Source: Bacteroidales bacterium (GTDB lineage: Bacteria > Bacteroidota > Bacteroidia > Bacteroidales > VadinHA17). From it: DNA of 42,365 nt. The stretch spans positions 1-42,365 of the forward strand of contig WXFD01000009.1 of assembly GCA_009877105.1 (NCBI GenBank), in the 5' to 3' direction. This document shows positions 26,658-34,954 of this stretch, in pieces. Each line of letters opens with the position of its first letter. Within the stretch, counting starts at the first letter, position 1. Under the pieces are notes generated by a model. That model searched no databases. It was not told the origin of the DNA and was given only the letters and a program-made list of their open reading frames with translations. The position numbers and the translations under genes were made by a program.

Positions 26658-27188
26658 TTACTGGATCCTTCCTTTAAAGCTGCGCTGATAATCTTCCCAT
26701 TTTTGGGAAAGGTACGCCTGATCGGCAAAAAATGACAAAAGCATTTCCATATCTTTGGGCTGCCTGAATCCCGGAACGGGGGATACTGAAAACTGATCAT
26801 CCTGTTTCGTAAGGAAAACCACTGTCGGATACGACAGCTGGCCCTGCAGGAGTGCAATTGCAAGCTGATGGGTTCTTCCGCTCTTTCCGTCGTTGACAAA
26901 GGTCTGACCGAGAAAAGTGACGCTTTCTTTTCCCTCTGCATTGAATTTCACCGGATAGAACCTGGTATTCAATATTTCAGCAATAACGTTGTTTGTGAAG
27001 GTTTCCTGATCCATTTTCTTGCACCATCCGCACCAGTCGGTATAGGTGTCAATAAAGATAGGGCGGGGTGACTGTTTGCTGAGTCTTTCTGCTTCCTGAA
27101 GGGTGTACCATCTTACCTGGGCATTCTGGGAATATGTAACTAATGTTAATGCTGCCAGAAACATTAAGCCTATTTTCTTCTTTATCAT
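26658..27188 (-). CDS. exported thioredoxin-fold protein (CGWC)
   Basis: 176 aa. Signal peptide (MIKKKIGLMFLAALTLVTYSQ), then a thioredoxin-like domain with IFIDTYTDWCGWCKKMDQETF around the redox pair Cys53-Cys56, and the cis-Pro region SYPTVVFL near residue 131. This belongs to the DUF255/thioredoxin_7 type with a CxxCK active site. It is probably a periplasmic thiol-disulfide protein that reduces or isomerises cysteines of envelope proteins; the partner is unknown. Convergent with the DUF4831 gene. Confidence 0.88.
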   Translation of the reverse strand: MIKKKIGLMFLAALTLVTYSQNAQVRWYTLQEAERLSKQSPRPIFIDTYTDWCGWCKKMDQETFTNNVIAEILNTRFYPVKFNAEGKESVTFLGQTFVNDGKSGRTHQLAIALLQGQLSYPTVVFLTKQDDQFSVSPVPGFRQPKDMEMLLSFFADQAYLSQKWEDYQRSFKGRIQ

Positions 27189-27340
27189 ATGTATTTGATC
27201 TTATACAGAATTCTTTCCAAAATAAATCAATTTTTACCAATGTTTTTAAAGCACACCGTACTTTTATGCTTTAAAACAATGTATATCTGAAAATGTTCGA
27301 TAAACTTGCGACTGGCGGAAGTAGCATTGGAATATTTTTT

Positions 27341-27348
27341 TACATTTG
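27341..27348 (+). promoter_or_regulatory. candidate -7 element for the MFS gene
   Basis: TACATTTG matches TAnnTTTG; start predicted near 27355, about 22 nt before the ATG. No clear -33 TTTG. Confidence 0.4.
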
Positions 27349-27376
27349 ACGTTTCTGAATTTCATCGCCTGAACAT

Positions 27377-28759
27377 ATGGAAACAATAAGAAGAACATTG
27401 CGCGATTCCAAAAGCGCCAGATGGATAGCCCTTGCTATTGTCTCATTTACCATGCTCTGCGGTTATTATCTTACAGATGTCATGGCTCCGCTGAAGCCGC
27501 TTCTTGAAAAGGAGCTGCTTTGGAACAGCGCTGAATATGGCTTTTTTACAAGCGCCTACGGGTGGTTTAATGTATTTCTCCTGATGCTGATCTTCGGCGG
27601 AATCATTCTCGACAGAATGGGGGTTCGGTTTACCGGAAAAATGGCAACAATAATTATGGTGATCGGCACTGCTGTTAAATACTGGGCAGTATCGACGCAT
27701 TCCCTTGACGGTTCTGTAATACTCGGAATGAAAGCCCAGGTGGTGATTGCGGGCCTCGGGTTTGCCATTTTCGGGGTAGGAGTAGAGGTTGCCGGGATAA
27801 CAGTTTCCAAGATTATAGTAAAGTGGTTCAAGGGAAAAGAGATGGCACTGGCCATGGGACTTGAAATGGCTACTGCCAGAATAGGAACCACCCTGGCCAT
27901 GGTATCATCAGTCCCTATTGCACGTGCCCTGAACGGCGTTTCAAAACCAATTCTTGTCTGTCTCATTATGCTGTGCATCGGAATGATTGCCTTTTTCCTT
28001 TACGCAATTATGGATAAGAGACTTGATCAGTCGCTCCAGCTGGCTGCAGCGGAAAACAGTGAACCTTTATCTGAAGAATCATTCAATGTCAGGGATATTG
28101 TTTACATCATTACCAACAAGGGCTGGTGGTTCATTGCCATCCTGTGTGTACTGTTCTATTCGGCTGTCTTTCCATTTTTAAAATATGCTACCGACCTTAT
28201 GGTCAATAAATTCAACGTTAGGCCCGATCTTGCCGGGATAATTCCGGGTATGCTGCCTTTCGGAACCATGATTCTTACCCCTCTTTTCGGAAATATGTAC
28301 GACAGGAAAGGAAAGGGTGCCTCAATTATGCTGCTGGGGGCACTGCTTCTGATCTTTGTGCATGCAATGTTTTCAATTCCCTTCCTCTCGGCAACTCCCC
28401 TTGCAATCGCCCTGATAATTATTCTTGGAATAGGATTCTCGCTTGTACCGTCTGCGATGTGGCCCTCAGTTCCGAAAATAATTCCTGAAAAACAACTGGG
28501 TACAGCTTATGCCATGATTTTCTGGGTCCAGAACATTGGATTAATGGGCGTTCCTGCCCTTATTGGCTGGGTGCTCAACAAGTACTGTATCACAGGTACA
28601 CATCTGATCGATGGCGTTGAAGTTCCCAGCTATAATTATACGCTGCCAATGATCATTTTTACCTGCTTTGGCATAATAGCTTTTGTTTTTGCACTGCTGC
28701 TGAAGGCTGAAGACAAAAGAAAAGGTTATGGCCTTGAATTACCCAATATAAAAAAATAA
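27377..28759 (+). CDS. MFS transporter, substrate unassigned
   Basis: 460 aa with about 12 hydrophobic segments in two halves separated by a polar loop (residues about 215-240). An MFS loop 2-3 motif is visible as GGIILDRMGVRFTGK (about 74-88), and the second-half counterpart as FGNMYDRKGKGAS. The early WNSAEYGFFTSAYGWFN pattern is seen in organic-anion and sugar-phosphate type MFS proteins, but I cannot assign a substrate. The small cupin gene follows 79 bp downstream on the same strand and may belong with it. Confidence 0.88.
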   Translation: METIRRTLRDSKSARWIALAIVSFTMLCGYYLTDVMAPLKPLLEKELLWNSAEYGFFTSAYGWFNVFLLMLIFGGIILDRMGVRFTGKMATIIMVIGTAVKYWAVSTHSLDGSVILGMKAQVVIAGLGFAIFGVGVEVAGITVSKIIVKWFKGKEMALAMGLEMATARIGTTLAMVSSVPIARALNGVSKPILVCLIMLCIGMIAFFLYAIMDKRLDQSLQLAAAENSEPLSEESFNVRDIVYIITNKGWWFIAILCVLFYSAVFPFLKYATDLMVNKFNVRPDLAGIIPGMLPFGTMILTPLFGNMYDRKGKGASIMLLGALLLIFVHAMFSIPFLSATPLAIALIIILGIGFSLVPSAMWPSVPKIIPEKQLGTAYAMIFWVQNIGLMGVPALIGWVLNKYCITGTHLIDGVEVPSYNYTLPMIIFTCFGIIAFVFALLLKAEDKRKGYGLELPNIKK

Positions 28760-28761
28760 GG

Positions 28762-28777
28762 ATGCCGATATTCTGAT
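28762..28777 (+). repeat. 16-bp direct repeat, copy 1 (upstream of cupin)
   Basis: ATGCCGATATTCTGAT, identical to 29225-29240. The two copies bracket the cupin gene. No terminal inverted repeats or transposase are nearby. Confidence 0.8.
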
Positions 28778-28838
28778 TGCAGGTTTGCACAAAATTCAAT
28801 TGACGTGAATCATTCAATAATTAAACAAATACGATCTT

Positions 28839-29171
28839 ATGAATCCGAATGAATTTGAAAAGGCCAAAATCTTCAGTTTCCCTGAATCGATCGAGTATTC
28901 TGACGGGGGAATAGTTAGTAAAACCGTTTTGAAGAAATCAACCGGCAACATTTCTCTTTTTTCTTTCGCTGCCGGTGAGGGATTAAGCGAACATACCGCA
29001 CCGTTTGATGCAATGATACAGGTCGTGGAGGGGAAAGGTGAAATCATAATAGGAGGTAAATCATTTATTCTCAATGCCGGCCAGGTGATTATAATGCCAG
29101 CAAATATACCTCATTCGGTGAAGGCTGCGGAAAAGTTCAAGATGGTCCTTACAATGATCAGGAGCAATTGA
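28839..29171 (+). CDS. small single-domain cupin protein
   Basis: 110 aa cytosolic cupin. Conserved cupin motif 1 region GEGLSEHTAPFDAMIQVVEGKGEI and motif 2 region AGQVIIMPANIPHSV are visible; metal ligands are probably His at EHT and His at IPHSV, so the motif is partial. Proteins of this kind often bind a metal and a small ligand and have sensor or isomerase roles; function is not assignable. It is flanked by two copies of a 16-bp direct repeat and converges with the DUF47 gene. Confidence 0.85.
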   Translation: MNPNEFEKAKIFSFPESIEYSDGGIVSKTVLKKSTGNISLFSFAAGEGLSEHTAPFDAMIQVVEGKGEIIIGGKSFILNAGQVIIMPANIPHSVKAAEKFKMVLTMIRSN

Positions 29172-29224
29172 TCTGACCGGAGTATCGCGGGACTAAGGGC
29201 GGGAAAAGGAGTTTCGGTTTTTTC

Positions 29225-29240
29225 ATGCCGATATTCTGAT
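29225..29240 (+). repeat. 16-bp direct repeat, copy 2 (downstream of cupin)
   Basis: Exact second copy of ATGCCGATATTCTGAT, 463 bp from the first. It lies just outside the 3' end of the convergent DUF47 gene (stop at 29243). Confidence 0.8.
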
Positions 29241-29242
29241 AA

Positions 29243-29893
29243 TCAGGCCAGTTTTATCAGAATGGATTTAATGACATCGGTAACATCCTCCTCCTCATCA
29301 ACGCATCTTTCCAGTCTTTCGAGTATCTTGTTGGTTTTCAGGATCTCCACGGGGTTGGATTCTTTCTCAAATAATTCAGAAACTGCCTCGAAATAGATCT
29401 CGTCCGCCTGATGTTCAATATCAGTCACCCTGTTGCACGCCCGGGTTATCTCGTCCTTGTTGGCAGCAGCATCATTAAGGTTAATGACACAATTGTTTAT
29501 TTCGCCAGTACCTTCGAGGATCATCTGGGCCAGTTGCCCGCATACCGGCATTATGGATTTGGGTTTGTACAGGCAGACAGTTCTGCTGATGCCATTTATG
29601 GAATCAACAACGTCATCAATGCTTCCGGCGAGTTCATGAATGTCCTCTCGGTCGAAAGGAGTGATGAATGTTTTGTTTAGTTGTTGAAATATCTTATCGG
29701 TGATCTGATCCCCGATATGCTCAAGCTCTTTGATCTGTTTGTTGATCCTTTCATGATCATCCAGCTCTGTGCTTGACAGCAGCTCGTTAAGCAATCTGGC
29801 AGCTTTTACCAGGTTCTTTGCATCCTCCACAAACAGCGGAAAGAAAGAATGATCTTTGGGAACGAAAAATTTAAGCAGTTTATCGATATTCAT
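29243..29893 (-). CDS. DUF47 (PhoU-like) phosphate transport accessory protein
   Basis: 216 aa, all-helical, cytosolic. The DUF47/TIGR00153 pattern is clear: KDHSFFPLFVEDAKNLVKAA near the N-terminus, HIGDQITDKIFQQLNKTFITPFDREDIHEL in the middle and LERCVDEEEDVTDVIKSILIKLA at the end. These PhoU-like proteins are encoded next to PiT transporters and probably regulate them or bind metal-phosphate complexes. It lies 32 bp downstream of the pit gene on the same strand, so the two form an operon. Confidence 0.93.
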   Translation of the reverse strand: MNIDKLLKFFVPKDHSFFPLFVEDAKNLVKAARLLNELLSSTELDDHERINKQIKELEHIGDQITDKIFQQLNKTFITPFDREDIHELAGSIDDVVDSINGISRTVCLYKPKSIMPVCGQLAQMILEGTGEINNCVINLNDAAANKDEITRACNRVTDIEHQADEIYFEAVSELFEKESNPVEILKTNKILERLERCVDEEEDVTDVIKSILIKLA

Positions 29894-29925
29894 GTGATCC
29901 GTTTTTAATGTTTAAGTCTCTTCAA

Positions 29926-30924
29926 TCAATACAAAGGATTGAACCAGACAAGGAAATAATACATTATTCCTCCTATAATTGCAGAAACCGGGATGGTAAG
30001 GATCCAGGCCCAGAAAATGTTCCGGGTCACACCCCATTTTACGGCCGATAAGCGCTTCCGGGCACCTACCCCCATAATCGCACCTGTGATGGTATGTGTT
30101 GTACTTACAGGAATACCCCAGTGCGTGGCTCCAACAAGTGTGAGCGTTCCGGCAGCCTCAGCGCAAAAACCTTCAAAAGGCTTGATTTTTGTGATTTTCT
30201 GCCCCATGGTCTTAACAATGCGCCATCCTCCAAACAAAGTGCCGAGTGCTATGGCGGAATAACATGACACTACAACCCATCCGGGGGGTTCCGTAGCCTC
30301 TTTGGTTACAAGTCCTGAGATTATCATTGCCACCCATATGATACCCACCGACTTCTGCGCATCATTGCCTCCATGGCCCAGACTGAATGCAGACGCCGAT
30401 ATGATCTGAAGCCGGCGAAACCATTTGTCAACCGCAAATGCAGGAACATTCCGAAGAATCCACATTATAAGTGAAGAGAGAAAAAAGGAAAAGATAAATC
30501 CGAGAGCAGGAGCAATAAAGATAAATGCTACGATCTTCATAACTCCTGCGGTGATTATTGATCCGAATCCGGAACTTGCAACAGCTGAGCCAATGAGCCC
30601 GCCAACGAGGGTGTGTGACGAACTCGATGGCAGGCCCCACCACCAGGTGAACAAATTCCAGGTTATGGCAGCAATAAGGGCGGCTCCGATGACATTAATA
30701 TTAATTGCATCAGTTTCAACGACACCTTTACCGATTGTTGAGGCAACTTTCAAATGAAAAACCAGGTATGCAAAAAAGTTAAAAAATGCTGCTATGGATA
30801 CAGCAGCAAGTGGTGAAAGTACTTTTGTGGAAACAATACAGGCAATGGAGTTGGCAGAATCGTGAAAGCCGTTGATGAAATCGAAAATGAGAACAAGGGT
30901 AATAATAAAATGCAGGAAAGTCAT
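29926..30924 (-). CDS. pit: PiT-family inorganic phosphate transporter
   Basis: 332 aa inner-membrane protein, about 10 helices. The duplicated PiT signature is visible: FDFINGFHDSANSIACIVST near the N-terminus and GHGGNDAQKSVGIIW in the second half, plus GLPSSSSHTLVGGL and GIPVSTTHTITGAIMGVG. Takes up phosphate, usually as metal-phosphate with H+ or Na+. First gene of a pit-DUF47 operon with a good upstream promoter. Confidence 0.95.
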   Translation of the reverse strand: MTFLHFIITLVLIFDFINGFHDSANSIACIVSTKVLSPLAAVSIAAFFNFFAYLVFHLKVASTIGKGVVETDAININVIGAALIAAITWNLFTWWWGLPSSSSHTLVGGLIGSAVASSGFGSIITAGVMKIVAFIFIAPALGFIFSFFLSSLIMWILRNVPAFAVDKWFRRLQIISASAFSLGHGGNDAQKSVGIIWVAMIISGLVTKEATEPPGWVVVSCYSAIALGTLFGGWRIVKTMGQKITKIKPFEGFCAEAAGTLTLVGATHWGIPVSTTHTITGAIMGVGARKRLSAVKWGVTRNIFWAWILTIPVSAIIGGIMYYFLVWFNPLY

Positions 30925-31231
30925 CTGGGTGTTACAGTATAAATAATTGATCCTTTGGATATTGTTGATTGAAAAGAATGCATTTTATTCAGCCACTTCC
31001 GTTTTATTCCTTCTGTTGCGTCAATCAGGCAGACAAAAATAAAAAAATTGTCAACAAGTGCAAAATAAATAGTTTTCAAGTTATGACACTGTCGTATCAG
31101 CCGGATGGCCGGAAAACTACTTTCGCGGCACCTGTTTTCTGCATTGCGGCTGATGATAATCCTTATGGTTTTTTCCCCTCTTTTTTGTACTTTTATGTTT
31201 TAATCATTTTGATAATTAAATCCATATTGTT
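30925..31231. other. divergent regulatory gap between pit and pepD
   Basis: 307 bp with no gene. It holds the pit promoter (31034-31064, minus strand), an 8-bp inverted repeat ATCAGCCG/CGGCTGAT (31096-31103 and 31147-31154), and a weak plus-strand promoter-like pair before pepD (TTTG 31184-31187, TCATTTTG 31204-31211, 16 nt apart). Confidence 0.5.
31034..31064 (-). promoter_or_regulatory. Bacteroidota-type promoter for pit-DUF47
   Basis: Minus strand: TTTG (31064 to 31061), 19 nt, TATTTTTG (31041 to 31034). Both elements and the spacing fit the consensus exactly. The start is predicted near 31027, about 100 nt before pit. Confidence 0.65.
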
Positions 31232-32689
31232 ATGAACGACATAAGAAACCTCGAACCGAAATCCCTGTGGAGCTACTTTTATGATATAACCCGGATTCCC
31301 CGTCCCTCCAAAAAAGAAAAACAGATCACAGAATTTATTTTGAAGTTTGCCGGACAATACAAGCTTGAATCGCTGGTTGACAAAACCGGGAATGTGATTC
31401 TGAGAAAAAATGCAACAAAAGGTATGGAAAATCGCAAAGGTGTTATCCTCCAGGCACATCTCGACATGGTACCCCAGAAAAACAGCGACAAGGTTCATGA
31501 TTTCGAAAAAGATCCCATTGAAACAATTATTGATGGCGAATGGGTCAGGGCAAACGGTACCACGCTCGGATCTGACAACGGGATTGGCGTTGCCGCGGCC
31601 ATGGCTGTCCTGGCATCGGATAATATTGTTCACGGCCCGCTGGAGGTGCTTTTAACAGTCGATGAAGAGACCGGAATGACCGGAGCCTTCGGACTGAAAA
31701 AAGGCATCCTCAGGGGTGATATACTTTTAAATCTCGACTCGGAGGATGATGGCGAATTCAACGTAGGATGCGCTGGCGGAATTGATGTGAGTGCCACCGG
31801 AAGATACGGGCAAGTAAAATGTCCGGGCGGAATGACTGCATATCAAATTATGATCAGGGGACTGAAGGGCGGGCATTCAGGCGTTGATATAGCCCTTGGC
31901 AGGGCAAATTCAAACAAGCTTTTGTTCCGTTTCCTGATGCAGGCTGAATCAGACTTCAGAATACGACTCGCAGAAGCAGCCGGGGGTGATCTTCGCAACG
32001 CTATCCCCCGTGAATCACAGGCAATCGTTCTTGTTCCGTCCGCAAGCGAAGGGAAATTTGAGAAATTCGTAAAAGGTTATAATAAAATGTACAAGGATGA
32101 ATTTGCCGGAGTTGAACCAACCATATCCATTACGTGCAAAAAGACAGAACGCCCTGCACAGGTAATGAGCATCAAGGATCAGTACGGGATAATCCGATCG
32201 GTATTTGCCTGCCCCAATGGTGTGCAGCGGATGAGCCCCGCCGTGGAGGGCCTGGTCGAAACATCAAACAACCTGGCAATTGTTAAATGCAGCAAAGGGA
32301 AGTATGAAGTACACAACCTGACAAGAAGTTCTGTTGATTCGGCAAAGGAGGCAACCGCATGGAAAATTGCCGCAATATTCCACCTGATTGGTGCAAAGAT
32401 TTCATTATACGGCAGTTATCCGGGATGGAAACCCAACATGGATTCCCCGATATTAAAAACCATGACCAATGTATACAGGAAAATGTTCGGGGAGGAGCCG
32501 GAAATAAAAGCTATTCATGCCGGACTTGAATGCGGGCTGATAGGCGGTATATATCCCAGACTTGATATGATATCATTCGGGCCTACAATAAAATATCCCC
32601 ATTCCCCTGATGAAAAAGTCCTGGTACCTACAGTCAAAAAGTTTTTTGATTTTCTTTGCGAAACCTTGAAAAAGATTCCCGAAAAGTAG
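31232..32689 (+). CDS. pepD: aminoacyl-histidine dipeptidase (peptidase M20C)
   Basis: 485 aa, the usual PepD length. Zinc-site motifs in order: QAHLDMVPQK (metal His and catalytic Asp), GSDNGIG (bridging Asp), TVDEETGMTGAF (catalytic Glu and metal Glu), NLDSEDDGEF, then IHAGLECG and the C-terminal PHSPDEKV with the last metal His. The lid/dimerisation domain with GGHSGVDI lies between. It hydrolyses Xaa-His dipeptides such as carnosine and other unspecific dipeptides in the cytosol, consistent with peptide import by the POT transporter. Single gene, convergent with the biotin-carrier gene. Confidence 0.95.
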   Translation: MNDIRNLEPKSLWSYFYDITRIPRPSKKEKQITEFILKFAGQYKLESLVDKTGNVILRKNATKGMENRKGVILQAHLDMVPQKNSDKVHDFEKDPIETIIDGEWVRANGTTLGSDNGIGVAAAMAVLASDNIVHGPLEVLLTVDEETGMTGAFGLKKGILRGDILLNLDSEDDGEFNVGCAGGIDVSATGRYGQVKCPGGMTAYQIMIRGLKGGHSGVDIALGRANSNKLLFRFLMQAESDFRIRLAEAAGGDLRNAIPRESQAIVLVPSASEGKFEKFVKGYNKMYKDEFAGVEPTISITCKKTERPAQVMSIKDQYGIIRSVFACPNGVQRMSPAVEGLVETSNNLAIVKCSKGKYEVHNLTRSSVDSAKEATAWKIAAIFHLIGAKISLYGSYPGWKPNMDSPILKTMTNVYRKMFGEEPEIKAIHAGLECGLIGGIYPRLDMISFGPTIKYPHSPDEKVLVPTVKKFFDFLCETLKKIPEK

Positions 32690-32795
32690 GCTCTGTCAGA
32701 AATATTTCAGGCTGAAAGATCTGTTTCCCGTGCCATACAAATCATTGTGACAATTCCCTGCAATACCATAGACTGGCATTGCATTCAGTGGTTTT

Positions 32796-33326
32796 TTATT
32801 CTATCTTGATCTCTAAAAGAGGATCATCCTTCATTACGTTCGTATTGGGTCTTGTATTAACGGCAGTAACCCTGCCATTGACGGGCGACTGTATTTCATT
32901 CTGCATCTTCATGGCTTCAAGAATTATCACCGGTTCGCCCCTGAGTACGCTGGCACCTTCGCGGACCAGTACATCTATAATTTTACCAGGCATCGGAGCC
33001 TTAACCAGTTCCTTTTCAGCTTTTCCCCTGCCTGAGCCAAGGACTTTCAGCCTTTTCAGGGAAAATGGAGTTTCAACGGTAAAGGTATAACTTATGTCGT
33101 TGAACAGTATTTCATACTTATTCTGTCTCGATCTGACAATTTCAACTGGGTACTTCCTGTTCTTCCATAAAATGTAGGTTCCGAACTTGTCGTCTGTCTT
33201 AAGCCTGACATCATACACTCTCTTGCCTATTTTAATAGAATGTTTTAACGGGCGCGGGAAGCAGAATACCTTATTTTCAGACGAAAGGGCGTAAAGCTTG
33301 TTCAATCCTGGCTTTTTGTCTGACAT
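32796..33326 (-). CDS. biotin carboxyl carrier protein of an acyl-CoA carboxylase
   Basis: 176 aa. The C-terminal biotinyl domain (about 105-176) has the biotin acceptor Lys140 in LEAMKMQNE, with KAPMPGKIIDVLV before it and the usual half-repeat after it (GRVTAVN). The first 100 residues form a beta-rich region (VYDVRLK, YPVEIV, YEILFNDISYTF) like the BT/linker part of propionyl-CoA carboxylase alpha chains; thus the alpha chain appears split into separate carboxylase and carrier genes. Third gene of the operon, 13 bp after the biotin carboxylase. Confidence 0.93.
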   Translation of the reverse strand: MSDKKPGLNKLYALSSENKVFCFPRPLKHSIKIGKRVYDVRLKTDDKFGTYILWKNRKYPVEIVRSRQNKYEILFNDISYTFTVETPFSLKRLKVLGSGRGKAEKELVKAPMPGKIIDVLVREGASVLRGEPVIILEAMKMQNEIQSPVNGRVTAVNTRPNTNVMKDDPLLEIKIE

Positions 33327-33339
33327 TTCAATTTAAGTA

Positions 33340-34845
33340 TTAAAACTGATTAATTCTTTTATTCAGCAACCATGGACTCATTTCACTGGTATGTTCAAAA
33401 TCAACCGGAATACTGTCCTCAAGGAAATTTTCCTCGATGAATAGTTTTGTGGCCAGCCAGGCCGCAAGCATCTCTTCATATTCACTGCTCAGGAAATATT
33501 TATCGAGATCCTTTTCAATAAATGCGGTCGTGAAATCGCCGTTGAGGAATTTCTGATTCCTGACAAGCATTCTGAAAAACGGAAGGGTTGTTTTCGTACC
33601 CTTGATCCATACCTTATCCAGTGCCATCTTGCAATTCCGGATGGCATCCTTGCGATCGCGGCCGCTTATTATGAGTTTGGCTATCATTGAATCGTAGTTG
33701 GCGACGACAGATGATCCTGCCTGTACTCCTGTGTCAACCCTTATATATGGTGCCGAGGGAAGACTGAGATTTTCTATCCTTCCGGGCACGGGAGCAAATC
33801 CCGACTGAACATCTTCAGCATTGATCCTGCATTCGATGGCCCATCCTTTAAGATTTACATCATTCTGCCTTATTTTGAGCTTATCGCCATTTGCAACCAG
33901 GATCTGCTGTTCAATGAGATCAATGCCGGTAACAATTTCGGTCACAGGATGCTCCACCTGTATTCTTGTGTTCATTTCCATGAAATAGAAATTCTTGTCC
34001 GAATCAAGAAGAAATTCAACCGTTCCGGCAGAATAATAATTCACCGCAGCAGCTATTCTGACGGCCATATTACCCATGGTTTTCCTGAGTTCTTCATCAA
34101 GTGCAACTGACGGAGCTTCTTCCAGCAATTTCTGATGCTTTCTCTGTATGGAACAGTCCCTTTCACCAAGATGGATAATATTGCCGGCAGTATCCCCGAG
34201 TATCTGAAATTCAATATGTTTAGGATTTTCAATATATTTCTCAATGAAAACAGAAGGATCGTTGAATGCTGTTTCCGCTTCCTTGCTTGCAATAATGAAC
34301 ATCCTTTCCATTTCCTGGGGATTCCTCACAATCCTCATTCCCCTGCCGCCACCTCCTGAAGCTGCCTTGATAATTATCGGGTAACCTATCTTTCCGGCAA
34401 CCGCCATTGCTTCATCTTCGTTGCCTATATTTCCCTCACTTCCGACAGCCATTGGAATTCCTGAGGCCAGCGCAATTCTGCGCGCTATTGTTTTGTTCCC
34501 CATTTTATAAATAGCATCAGGTGACGGACCGATAAAAATGATATTGTTATCGATGCATTTCTGGGCAAAATAGGCATTCTCGGCAAGGAAGCCATATCCC
34601 GGATGAACTGCATCGGCGTTTGTTTTTCCCGCAATCTCAATGAGCTTATCGATATTCAGAAAAACCGGTATGTCAGAGGTATCTTCAGTATTGTCGTATA
34701 CAATATCAGCCATTGATACATACATTGCGTTGGGCTCTACAGCTGTCTTGATCACAATCGTACTGATCTTCATCCTGGCAGCCGTTTTGATTATCCTTAC
34801 GGCAATTTCTCCACGGTTGGCAATAAGTATTCGTTTAATCTTCAT
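33340..34845 (-). CDS. biotin carboxylase subunit
   Basis: 501 aa from ATG 34845; an in-frame ATG 21 bp upstream is possible, but MKIKRILIANRGEIAVRI is the usual start. ATP-grasp enzyme: glycine loop SGGGGRGM (163-170), EKYIENPKHIEFQ (202-214), CSIQRKHQKLLEEAPS (231-246) and EMNTRIQVEHPVTE later. It carboxylates biotin using ATP and bicarbonate. The N-terminal segment 34-60 (AVEPNAMYVSMADIVYDN) departs from the usual H-x-x-x-A-D-E-A pattern, while catalytic motifs look intact. Second gene of the operon, 109 bp after the carboxyltransferase. Confidence 0.94.
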   Translation of the reverse strand: MKIKRILIANRGEIAVRIIKTAARMKISTIVIKTAVEPNAMYVSMADIVYDNTEDTSDIPVFLNIDKLIEIAGKTNADAVHPGYGFLAENAYFAQKCIDNNIIFIGPSPDAIYKMGNKTIARRIALASGIPMAVGSEGNIGNEDEAMAVAGKIGYPIIIKAASGGGGRGMRIVRNPQEMERMFIIASKEAETAFNDPSVFIEKYIENPKHIEFQILGDTAGNIIHLGERDCSIQRKHQKLLEEAPSVALDEELRKTMGNMAVRIAAAVNYYSAGTVEFLLDSDKNFYFMEMNTRIQVEHPVTEIVTGIDLIEQQILVANGDKLKIRQNDVNLKGWAIECRINAEDVQSGFAPVPGRIENLSLPSAPYIRVDTGVQAGSSVVANYDSMIAKLIISGRDRKDAIRNCKMALDKVWIKGTKTTLPFFRMLVRNQKFLNGDFTTAFIEKDLDKYFLSSEYEEMLAAWLATKLFIEENFLEDSIPVDFEHTSEMSPWLLNKRINQF

Positions 34846-34954
34846 ATCAGTTGATTTGATATTCATTCATTCCTGATTTTAGTGTGAGGATATTTACATG
34901 CATTTTTCCCAGCCCCTGCCAGTCAGCTTATCTGCATTAATGATTCCAGGCCTG

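Noticed and set aside
32771..32798. Weak terminator-like hairpin after pepD (ACTG/CAGT followed by TTTTTT)
   Set aside because: The stem is only 4 bp with a 10-nt loop, too weak to call.
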